From positions 1 through 44,631 of the forward strand of contig JADBWK010000021.1 in the NCBI GenBank assembly GCA_020404895.1: a DNA stretch of 44,631 bases, written 5' to 3'. Source of the DNA: Pseudanabaena sp. M085S1SP2A07QC (GTDB taxonomy: Bacteria; Cyanobacteriota; Cyanobacteriia; Pseudanabaenales; Pseudanabaenaceae). This document shows, piece by piece, positions 43,001-44,631 of the stretch (its first letter is position 1; every line of letters starts with the position of its first letter). A program made the position numbers and the translations under genes. Below the pieces are notes generated by a model. That model did no database searches and had not been told where the DNA came from. It saw only the letters and a program-made list of their open reading frames with translations.

Positions 43001-43746
43001 TGCAGTGCCGCTAATTTGTAGCCTTTATCGCTTGGGCGGAGATTACCAATACTGCCCACCGCATCATCCACTAAAAACAGCCCAATTTCATCGCGATAGC
43101 TGGCGGCACTGCCAAGCATCGAAAATTTAAAGGTCACAGATTCATCAATTTCTCCCGCTAATTGAAATACCTGATTTCCCTTTGGTGTCCAGTTTTGGGC
43201 ATCTAATTGACTAGTACCAACCCTAACCACCATATCGTCATAATCGCGATCGCCACCGCCAACCATGTCTTCCCACCATAGTTGCAACTTGCCATCAACG
43301 ACCTTTTCCTGTACATAATCAATTCCATCAGGATTAGCTGCCACCGCAGAAAAGAAAGCCCGATATTGATTGCCATTAATATTTTGGGGATTGTGCATTA
43401 CCACAGAATCAGCCGTGGTATTAGATGCCAAATAAAAACCTACGCGATCACCAGACTTTAATACTAGGTCTTGCATCGCAAAACCCATGCTTTGGAAGTT
43501 GCCTAATAAAGCATGACTATTTATGCCACTCAAAGCTAACTTTGCATAGTTTTGATCGCCAGGCTTAACGCCATTAATTGTTCCTAGATCATCATCAACT
43601 TTGTAAATACCAACTTCATTAACATAAGCAGCATTTCCCATCATTAGTTCAAAACTAGGTCTAACAAGCTGACCATATTTACCAGTGACAGTAAAAATAC
43701 CGCTAAACTCATTGTTTGGCGTTAGAACAGGATTAAAAATGTCCAT
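22081..43746 (-). CDS. Giant (7221-residue) multidomain surface protein with RHS/YD shell and unknown C-terminal tail
   Basis: One open frame of 21.7 kb. Domains by residue: DUF4114 at 1-179, 179-344 and 463-632 (each with the WEDMxGGGDRDYDD-type acidic motif); Ig-like and two cadherin-like domains about 640-1050; conserved beta domains and Ig to about 1480; about 25 pre-peptidase-C-like units 1483-4385, with C-type-lectin-like domains about 2440-2554 and 3509-3622; a VWA domain with MIDAS DVSGS (Asp4557) inside an SdrD-B-like domain 4523-4852; He_PIG Ig repeats to about 5615; RHS/YD repeats 5720-6972 ending in the core DPSGN; then a 249-residue tail. No Sec signal: DUF4114 begins at residue 13. 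RHS shells encapsulate toxic tails; lectin, VWA and Ig parts suggest cell-surface binding with Ca2+. Polymorphic toxin/adhesin is the best inference; the secretion route is unknown. Confidence 0.9.
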   Translation of the reverse strand: MDIFNPVLTPNNEFSGIFTVTGKYGQLVRPSFELMMGNAAYVNEVGIYKVDDDLGTINGVKPGDQNYAKLALSGINSHALLGNFQSMGFAMQDLVLKSGDRVGFYLASNTTADSVVMHNPQNINGNQYRAFFSAVAANPDGIDYVQEKVVDGKLQLWWEDMVGGGDRDYDDMVVRVGTSQLDAQNWTPKGNQVFQLAGEIDESVTFKFSMLGSAASYRDEIGLFLVDDAVGSIGNLRPSDKGYKLAALQRGQVLFNSFSNGNTQEITLSGGAFVGLYIVQNGNSAQVLSGGDRQPDVYLSLLEANGGYDHISRMGNHFYFEDMRGLGDRDYNDMVMRMDWVKNTQSPMSPPTINFNLLKDTGISDSDRLTSDVRIVGNVKTTDSGNFYTRLEAKLIDRGNSFSEITEYVDISEFLKKDGSFTLQKDDLSRIFGKNFVDGNYRLRMRATKELSPPFINNIGTNSGVFVVNGLSGQPINPYFYLSQVNSTYNNEVGLFKVDDDLGSIDGIAPSDPRYLQVALDPSRRKTIFADSASAALLTNNIGLQNGDRIAFYLVANAKADEVLARNPRNEPGGLGNVFFSISSANPDLEAHMRSQFVDGKLKLSWEDMWGGGDRDFDDVVLKVGRDNHTFLMSLPENPLSAESVLDFVYDSQIALNIVLDPSSAISLEQPNKTNKALVTLVGKSDAGANVSLPALSLVAIADSSGAYKFENVTLKVGNNSFAVTASDAAGNSNNSSLVVERIALLSNLAPTALNLSNNATPENVAIGSVIGNFSSQDPDTGDTHTYSLTSGTGSTNNPSFEIIGNQLKWKESPNFEVKNTYSIRVRTTDAGGLTFEQIFSIGVTNVNETPTSIAITNNAINENSANGIEIGLFSSIDPDSAQTFIYSLVNNAGGRFTLNGDRLVVNNGTLLDYETNASHIIRVKTTDSGNPNLSYEQDFTINVLNINEAPKFTSTPVISAGAGLVYTYNIATSDPENSDRLITGTNIPTWLTLTNNGNGTATLTGTPQFNDAGLYNIQLKVKESSTAEKFEAFQNLIIGVDSLLTENSNFNPERVMNFITPVEPSLIQFKIKNLSFDSTDKVRINDAFEVALLDAGGNNALVHTIANGQDAFINFTEGETVKFATGVTYDNATGLVTLNIVGIAPNTPVQLVFRLVNNDTDTASQVEVTNISITPAPIGTLPPVQSQFALRTAAIAAPNPISFLSLADVTTSIQANYARTNFTEGGKVLTAEVNLENIGTYALNDQLVLAVKNISSPSIVLRNADGVTPDGYAYIDFSKFLKNGNLDPTQKTNLGELIFYNPDQIQFTYELVVLAKINNAPEIITNPLLPGRNVAEVVGGNAYSYDVNATDKDSDPLAYRLLVAPEGMTINANSGLIAWNTTTANVGNQSIVVEVADGRGGTDTQSYTLSVIGTPPNRPPIFTTDPVVDAYINQLYTYDANAIDPDLDDVSFNLIIGPNGMTVNRDTGLVQWTPPAALVIGDTVLGRISIPGENDEFSFSGVAGQKIYYDSLNYTGAADKWNFKIVTPSGRQVLSTDFAWDSWGLITLDETGNYRVVVDAVNDQTGNYGFRLTDPSLVPVIQFDEVISDRLSPGNQDRLYRFTAAKDQRLFLDALSRSSATVDWYVINPQDQYIQYSDFSDIEMVMPQDGEYILVARGRAGFANSVDYTFSLVNSDVITRSMNVGEVVEGAIAKKGGRHTLEFEATEGQQVFFDSLDGNAYLPYTLYDPFGGVVINRADSRVDRAFLDGFTFVYDGTYKLMFDGDNETIGKYKFRLLDKASAAAYTPDTDLTGAVDYAASGAKLFKFTIAENLNNANKQQYVYLDGLTPTNGIYGAWILYNANGQYINSARLWEDREMWLGAADYYLVMQGYSYNANYNFRVITSETPNTAIAIGDVVSGNIAKKGSYDTYTFTGTVGQQLFFDSLANSVYLTYDLIDPQGTVLVDNADIRGDRYFLDGFTLPTVGTYKLVVASDATETTGAYKFRLLDQANPTPIELDAIIDSTSGNGGYNADLYQFELTESKYLYFDSTSYGYDTYYPAYYNTQPGEWAVFNDSGAVVTSGRLWEDRELSVGKGKYTLAVRGYGSGYEPRYKLSVTTPDLITDSLTLGNIVTGSIVEKGEQDTYTFTASAGEQLFFDSLDGNAALIYSLYSPQGTLLVNNADIRNDRHFVDGLTLVTDGQYKLVVDGSGEATGNYKFRLLGKANSSTVVSLDTDITGNFTEASTSAERYKFTLGSRQYLYFDALPPAGTYNPTDGINSGSQTAEWKLYSANGVEITTKRLWEDYETWLDAGEYTLVMRGYGSGYLSDYNLRIVTPELNTTPLTLGTVVTGAIAEKGEQDYYTFTGTAGQLLYLDLINRGASQTTKVIITDEYGRELFNRWVSDNDPDAFTLSHTGTYKLTFDGNTRSTDSYSFSLINLSTATDITSNIGIGGAISNVIYNGHAYRFSNSTSWTGAQAEAQAIGANLVTINDASEQTFINTNFNANSGFYYIGLTDQVQEGQWKWISGETAPYTNWYPGEPNGGTGESYALMYSNRWIDISNQGYRGLIEQNDITVTSAPTSNADMLTDGRSAKFYQFTGTKGQGLIFNPTTIPANTSWTLYGASGEVLMNAEANTSQLVGLKADGIYTLAIRGNNAATANYAFEIRELKAGTSATPTGTAINFNQVYSGNLTNGQVATFTFSGTAGQNLFYDAQGGSGFTRYLYDPSGKQVLTYNNQAGYTSNGDLGPDPQYGQTLAMTGTYTMTIVANAAGTYKFQLIDLTSSPNILVNSDTVGTFSSGATSAAAFKLDVATRTYYHVDDKVGDGYIYVYGENGNQVTYLRTNADTQFWLDAGQYYFVFAGTASNANYTAQLVESEIASLGNIDFNTEVSGTITKKLTHYSYTFTGRAGQLVMFDALPSDANMRVRIYDPNGRMLNQDDPYNYYGGGQSLNSDRLPESGLALSMDGVYTLQVVSYGGTYGTAGTGNYKFRLLDVSSAPSVNLDSTISGTFDNGAKGAVVYQFNNATRQYLFIDGQSGDGDWYIFRADGTRVDTNYLSYNKQFWLDAGNYYLVMTSRGTDPNYQMKIVTPALVNFPEIKFTNGVSDVVSDAIDEKGEQHYYSFQGRAGEKIYFDTLGSDNYLLTYYVYDKNYRVLAQSYYDRGIYSNSDFSPNDTGHYTPTRGFTLLEDGTYYIHVDGYDNSTSETTGNYRFRLLDLENAPEVYLDEDISGNWDYSSLGAKSYKFTNPERQYIYVDGQEGNGDWSIYRADGTRVDSNYVSYNAEFWLDAGEYYLVVSGRAGGTNYKLQLVTPELKTVTTPVAFDTVVSDVIDEKGEQHYYTFTGKAGQRIMFDALDTPGLIYTRITDPQGNLITDETGGRGIQTNADRFPNQGLTLAFDGTYRITVDGYDDRGNSEYTGSYRFQLVDLDAKPNAAFDVTLDGTFLVGANGKLGGTGYTFTVDRPQYFFFDGQGGTAADGGWALYQPNGTYVTGGKIWEDRETWLNPGEYSLVVYGITPVNIGREKTVFNSANNRYYSLLSGAGSWEALQAQAEALGGNLVTINDADENQFILTNFGTGYYIGLTDKEEEGVWKWISGEPATYINWGSGEPNNWNGNEDYGWFWTSSGKWNDIGNANYKGVIESNIDPSTVTVPSTYKIQIATPDLISQSYVVGDVVSGAISIKGDQRYYTFSGKAGQRLYLDSQTKTAGFKIRITDPVGRNITGDFDTASADDKDNINLSETGTYTLTVDPTGEATGEYRFKLMEYGDRATMPAQITLNLANPLATVTGTYDDANKREADFYRFTSNGKQNIFVDATGDGSNYWIIYKPNGERVTEGRLTEDKDVYLDAAGQYTLVMWGGGVANNSYEVSLNLTGDQTTAYTLGSTVASNLVVKGENDIYTFSGNAGQMLFFDALTGNTNIKARIYSPSGALISDRDTSADWSPLLLGENGKYRLVIDGVGATVGNYSFVISDRSAAPVVAIGANTTAQLNPGNQIDLHRINGVAGKLLKFDLTASTWVGANWVLYDPSGVAIAAPAANSPDFTRALGATGTYTLAIAGTSTNPVDYSFTVTDVTPAAVTKSGLNTSYSGTFTTANQLDEYTFTASAGTVIWYDSMTGTNDWRERVKIINPDGTQLLEGEARYDNGSYTLQQSGTYKVQLRDYYNQATNRNYKFQILELPKNFGPGVNYLELGQAISGTSTEGAAKVYTFQSVPGMQVMFNGMYGTGVNAWLYDSNGNLVTSIGDFRNNDKGLTVLNRGDIYNLVIGGNPGQNNGYSFQLLDNISSREIEYNLTVNRSETNSQNSYLYRIHAEKGQTLYFDNLAFNANGSGYPHYYRWQLFSPNGTRITDQEMRYDFETKITETGEYVLHMQGIWEAQAYNYSFRVFSLDPKDINALDVITPGSSGGGDAGDGSLGRFAVTIQAQDENGATADQSYTIKLWPQPDNSNPIIISAPDTRHSLKDKGYRYQINAIDPDGDALAYRLVDSPNGALINQDTGELLWFPEASIVNGNKVNFTVEVADRKGGFDRQTFTVDVFSNLGKIQGLVFDDLNGNGLRDSKLIKGDDPAIVIAIDVSGSTVAPFHGKGEYENVKTVLDAQRAAALLLIDSIIAQGAGNKIKIGIIPHEFNATIQDMDPSLAGLQEYTTALADNNNNSILDVVEILNSYVPNGNNRFTEALKQMKLLVKEGYSGTPNLLFMSDGYSRDKISDLEAEAEELRDIIIKDKGGNVTSFAIGEASSLDTMKAIDPNAITLTDIEELALIFSGLDERYAIEPLKDGVLVYVDSNNNGSFDAGEPSDITDVNVEPNAFGQITRYQYEFTDLLPGTYTVRTVVPNGFKVTTPVGGVANNTITLAGETITNSFGIHKISEPINVAPEFKTQPNVLYKIKSGELLKYNSVAIDLNSDAISFDLLLAPDGMTVDEETGTVVWLPTAQQVENYYSELREKLASLNTSRQQTDVVTFQVLLRAQDGKGGKAIQAINIELVPDNTAPVITSVAPDSTKPQVGKQFQYQVKAQDVDTNPITFSLVSGAPAGVAIDATGLVTWTPVAGQVGKQQFTIKAADNKGGSTLQTVTVSVINAIPNQLPVIVSQPRDRIRLGSNYFYQIEATDADGDALTYSLDVKPAGMTIQQNTIVWTPAANQSGNQNVVVVKVTDSQGGSTTQSFQITVAHQAANNAPTITSAPNTFVANLDRQYEYQLTGNDPDGDPFFWTLDNAPEGMVIDNQTGLLRWNPKQTQLGEHTVGIRITDLNGTYSGQEFTVKVTGANTPPLVISTPNTRGAVGQFYTYTAVAKDAENDAITYSLARRPSGMEIDPSTGVISWTPSFTGSYEIQVQARDSQGANSLQTYTIVVGTVAVNKSPTITSTPVFLADTANIYKYQVTATDPDVGDTLTYELISAPSGVAIDPISGLLSWNSPIVGTYKVVVGVNDGNLRAAQGFTLTARANQLPTIASTNPPTGAIPGVQYVYDAIARDPDGGKLTYAIDVSSKAKGMTIDELGRLRWTPTNAQSGVNNVTITITDEAGATINQTFSINVQPDTTAPTVKLGFAGFDPAEVGSRVLFQVQATDNARIDNLELTVGGKAVILDQFGQAGFTLDTAGTITAIAKATDAAGNVKTETFTIDVYDPSVPPKAPEVRLDLNLIPDGIISKVTALRGLVDDPDDNLSRYRLEVAPLNTENWSTMFEVLGTEVASGGVLGKFDPTAIDDGIYRVKLTAWDTTDISSSIENQIEVFSGDLKFGEFQLSFTDISISAGNIPVQLVRTYDTLKLNANSAEMAPGWRVEFRDVDLRTSLGAPDPFYEEEGLIDRSRGHKVGDKIYITIGGKREVFELALKPAVREGYTLSLYGITLYDPIYKPVGNTKSKLTLTNYQTANITLIDTRPDDILSNLAAVPYDLGNSYFNTKYLLTTEEGIQYEIDPVNGKIDRVGPDLFKIDSLGRVTANASPTEFLEMTDSYIKSSYGAKIDFERDSKGRIVAAIDQDGNKVLYSYDKNGDLVSFSDKLGNVTKFEYNSTRKHYLDKVIDPLNRSVIKNEYDALGRLTKVFDAAGNAINMTFDPENQIQVVTNPLGYSTTYEYDDRGNTVQEVYADGGIVKKQYDSRGNVTSLTDQLGYTTKFYYDSTGKLTKESDALGNIATYTFSNGYLQSITDELGNITTIKTDDQKQTLTTINAKGTESIITPTSLMINGVSLVSNITEDALGRYSSVNSQGINYKYTYDNSGRLLTDTHTVTTAGGSKDATTTYEYDKNGNITTIQDEFGRTTQFEYDKVNQLIAITDYLGTKTTATYDSVGNLVRVDYTDGTTEEYTYDAMQRNTSEKSRDGSLTKYEYDSMDRLTKTIYSDGTFDASEYDLLGQVTAIFNSYGERTEYTYDAVGNRVKVKSPEGKEVNFSYDAAGRNITVTDDQGKTLYIEYDAEGLPVKFTLPDGSVTQSNTVNQKYRLDIDENGNSTIYELNVSGLVSAVIDAEGRRTSYTYDEVGNLLSQTNANGAITKYEYDVIGRRTAKILPDGSRQEFSYDSDGNPSLKDFDGQITSAVVSTTNNQVVQTLPDSTQRILTYNSDGLLVEYRSGSATASYTYDSNRQTTNVRDVNGKNVSYTYDSSGKVTKIISDFQTTEYEYDLNDRVVKISDSLNGNTVYVYDNNNNLVERQYANGVLEKSTYASNGFLTKIEQFDSSSQLIFSQSYTRDLSGQVTKVSENTGKEVSYTYDKTYRLISENIIDPIEGTRNIAYTYDASGNRISRNDSILGFTTYTYGDNDKLLSEITGSLATTYTYDFKGNLISETNTNQKKFFTWNSLNKLTKIEIQDVNETVTYEVSYQYDLNGNLISQVENGVQTFFLLDYAQPNPQVMAEYNSDGSLVKAYTYGDHPGPIAQSDRNGKSLYYLTDRMGSTRLVVDESGNDVGSYDYDAYGRIIKQSGTVDVEYLYNGEMYNFETGLQYLRARYLDVSTGRFISRDPFEGYVTNPISQNSYQYADLNPVNNSDPSGNFSIAEFSAASVIKNILEGIGNANKVIQGKTWIDRARAIDDLVSMLIIGGFIYGSYEFGYKSLANPHSTYSTLKINYFVSLKLKGTNRVGNLDEIEGEVSVGHPAFNKNGQFDPRTTIKVKGKWKNGFKPGIDTFFEGAVTWGAGKGVTFNLGGGASYKFIEVPDTGSFGPFSIKGSVFKLELEARAGVIATGWLPSGTYAGSRIDITLKTTFLSFLKFNVPLAGASIVGGTSGFFNANIFAPFGIGAGV
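22084..22830 (-). other. Variable C-terminal tail of the giant RHS protein (candidate effector)
   Basis: Residues 6973-7221 after DPSGN. A helical part with one hydrophobic segment (about 7012-7026, LVSMLIIGGFIYG) is followed by alternating beta strands rich in Gly and aromatic residues (KINYFVSLKLKG, TTIKVKGKWKNG, FEGAVTWGAGKGVTFNLGGG) and ends in GIGAGV. No HNH, REase, ADP-ribosyltransferase or deaminase motif is visible. A membrane-active domain is possible; this is inference. Confidence 0.6.
22831..26589 (-). repeat. RHS/YD repeat shell in the giant gene
   Basis: Begins with an RHS entry domain (FGEFQLSFTDISI, then VQLVRTYDTL). Several dozen YD repeats follow (Y-E-Y-D-x-x-G-x-x-T type). 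It closes with the RHS core: EYLYNGEMYNFETGLQYLRA, RYLDVSTGRFISRDPFEG, SYQYADLNPVNNSDPSG. In known structures such repeats form a cocoon around the tail. Confidence 0.88.
29190..30180 (-). other. VWA domain nested in an SdrD-B-like domain
   Basis: Residues about 4523-4852. Starts GLVFDDLNGNGLRDS (SdrD-B opening, Ca-binding type), is interrupted by a VWA domain with MIDAS DVSGST, a NRFTEAL helix and LLFMSDGYS, then returns with VYVDSNNNGSFDAGEPSD and LLPGTYTVRTVVPNG, the SdrD-B ending. Confidence 0.75.
30592..39300 (-). repeat. Array of about 25 pre-peptidase-C-like beta units
   Basis: Residues about 1483-4385. Two unit types alternate: A has YTFTGxAGQxLFFDSL then TGxYKFRLLD; B has YLYFD then WxLY, RLWEDxExWLDAGEYTLVM and a YxLRIVTP end. 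Two C-type-lectin-like domains (WKWISGEPATYINWGSGEPN and the equivalent) are intercalated. Confidence 0.8.
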
Positions 43747-44217
43747 GATGTTATAAGTTTTTAAATGCTCGGTAGATGGAAAATGTAGTCAGTTGTTTTG
43801 GTTAAGCAAGTCGAGTAAATTCCGCAGTAAAACCATTAGGCTTAAAAATACTGCTTTGTTTAGGAATTAAGTTAAAAGCCGAAGTAAAGAGAACGTTAAA
43901 GCAAGATTAAAACAAGGTTAATATACTATTGAATATATTGACCTTAGTTCTAAAGTCTTCAGTTACATGTAATTCTTGGATAAATATTTTGAATGTTGAA
44001 CCTACGATTTCATGATTCCTACCAAAGCCTTACCACCATCAATTTGAACAAGTCAATTTATATAATACCTATCAAGTCAAGTTATATAATACCTATATAT
44101 AAACTATTTACTTGATATAATTAGCAACAAATCCATAGAATCTTGTTAATGTGTTTGAAAACACATTGTGTTCTATAACACCCACCAAACAAAGGCATCA
44201 TAAGAAATTGACTAAAT
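43747..44217. other. Upstream region of the giant gene
   Basis: 470 AT-rich bases with no gene on either strand. No Shine-Dalgarno sequence is evident before the giant gene's ATG. It contains the tandem 24-bp repeat at 44049-44096. Confidence 0.5.
44049..44096. repeat. Tandem 24-bp repeat
   Basis: Two adjacent units differing at one base, each holding CAAGTCAA and TATATAATACCTAT. It could be an operator pair or a replication slip; it lies about 300 bp upstream of the giant gene. Confidence 0.7.
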
Positions 44218-44377
44218 TATTGCTTAACCCAAGTTTCTACCTATTCATCCAAAACTAAAATCAAAATAAAAAATGCTGGATTTTTATACAAAAAAAGCGT
44301 TGTTTAGCACTTAGATAGGCTGTTTTTAACTTGTTTTGAGACAGTTTTTGATAGGTAGCAACTTGGGTTATTGCTTA
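44218..44377. mobile_element. 142-bp MITE with 9-bp target duplication
   Basis: Element 44227-44368 has imperfect terminal inverted repeats (ACCCAAGTTTCTACCTATTC and, on the other strand, ACCCAAGTTGCTACCTATCA). It is flanked on both sides by TATTGCTTA. There is no ORF inside. It is unrelated to the TATAGCAA element family. Confidence 0.82.
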
Positions 44378-44574
44378 ATAGATTGCCAAGTAATTTTAAA
44401 ATATTGGTATTCTATTATAGAATTAAAAAATCGTTGGATATGCAATAGATTAAAGGGTATCTCTAAGAAATAGCTCTAATAAGATAAGACTAAAACCCTC
44501 ATTTTATCGTAATCGTCCAAAGGGTTAACGAAAATTAAAGATTAGAGGGGACAAGATGAGGTAGGTTGAAAAGC

Positions 44575-44631
44575 ATGACAGAGGAAATCGACCTAGGCGG
44601 GATAAAAGTCCCATTAACAGACTTGGAAACG
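44575..44631 (+). CDS. Start of an unknown ORF, cut by the window edge
   Basis: Nineteen codons remain open to the end, starting MTEEIDLGGIKVPLTDLET. Too short to identify. The preceding 200 bases are AT-rich and show no other gene. It could be the first codons of a transposase, given the IS-rich context, but nothing proves that. Confidence 0.35.
   Translation, partial: MTEEIDLGGIKVPLTDLET

Noticed and set aside
22081-43746. That the giant frame is several genes fused by error
   Set aside because: No stop, frameshift or composition break is seen and domains follow with normal linkers; only long-read data could still show a repeat collapse.

Overview
The window looks like cyanobacterial chromosome, most likely a Pseudanabaena-like filamentous species. 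The HIP1 octamer GCGATCGC and its core recur throughout, base composition is moderately AT-rich, and the gene families are typically cyanobacterial (OprB/SLH-type porin remnant, Uma2 nucleases, AAA ATPase fused to a PD-(D/E)XK domain, DUF4114 and RHS exoproteins). No rRNA, tRNA or CRISPR array was seen. Lineage is inferred from style, not from a marker gene.

Layout. 1-920: the C-terminus of an ISKra4-type transposase followed by a broken carbohydrate porin. 920-2907: a fatty acid desaturase translationally coupled to a MetX-like alpha/beta hydrolase. 2939-4291 (minus): a compact four-gene toxin-antitoxin operon (antitoxin, PIN, MNT, HEPN). 4333-6205 (minus): what was one TPR gene, split in two by a 106-bp MITE that duplicated a TA. 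A second full copy of the MITE lies at 6296-6411 and a half copy at 15125-15211. 6483-8683: a Uma2 nuclease, a coiled-coil PD-(D/E)XK protein, and a VapBC-like pair lying between 130-bp direct repeats. 8768-10075: type III glutamine synthetase GlnT. 10127-11453: a second Uma2 gene and three gene remnants (Ada-like, F420-dependent NADP oxidoreductase-like, DJ-1/PfpI-like). 11762-15107: an NAD-salvage group (pncB, nadD, NrtR-type Nudix regulator) with mazEF embedded on the opposite strand. 15262-16741: a small membrane protein, tiny ORFs and a ParE-type toxin/antitoxin pair. 16821-20690: an IS remnant and an approximately 3.1-kb tandem duplication of an [AAA ATPase / two-TM membrane protein] unit in which one copy of each gene has decayed. 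20749-43746 (minus): half the window is one uninterrupted 7221-codon gene, followed on the same strand by a multi-TM protein. 43747-44631: AT-rich upstream DNA with a tandem 24-bp repeat, a 142-bp MITE with a 9-bp target duplication, and the start of another ORF at the window edge.

The giant protein is the centrepiece. Its order is three DUF4114 domains, Ig/cadherin-like domains, about 25 pre-peptidase-C-like beta units interspersed with two C-type-lectin-like domains, a von Willebrand A domain nested in an SdrD-B-like domain, seven or eight He_PIG-type Ig domains, an RHS/YD shell of about 1250 residues, and, after the RHS core DPSGN, a 249-residue tail of unrecognised type. That is the design of a contact-dependent polymorphic toxin or large surface adhesin, but with no visible Sec signal. 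The adjacent membrane protein is a candidate partner (for example immunity), and this pairing is inference only.

The rest of the window records transposition and duplication: MITE insertion, segmental duplication, gene remnants and five toxin-antitoxin-like modules. This marks it as an accessory region, apart from the NAD and GlnT genes.
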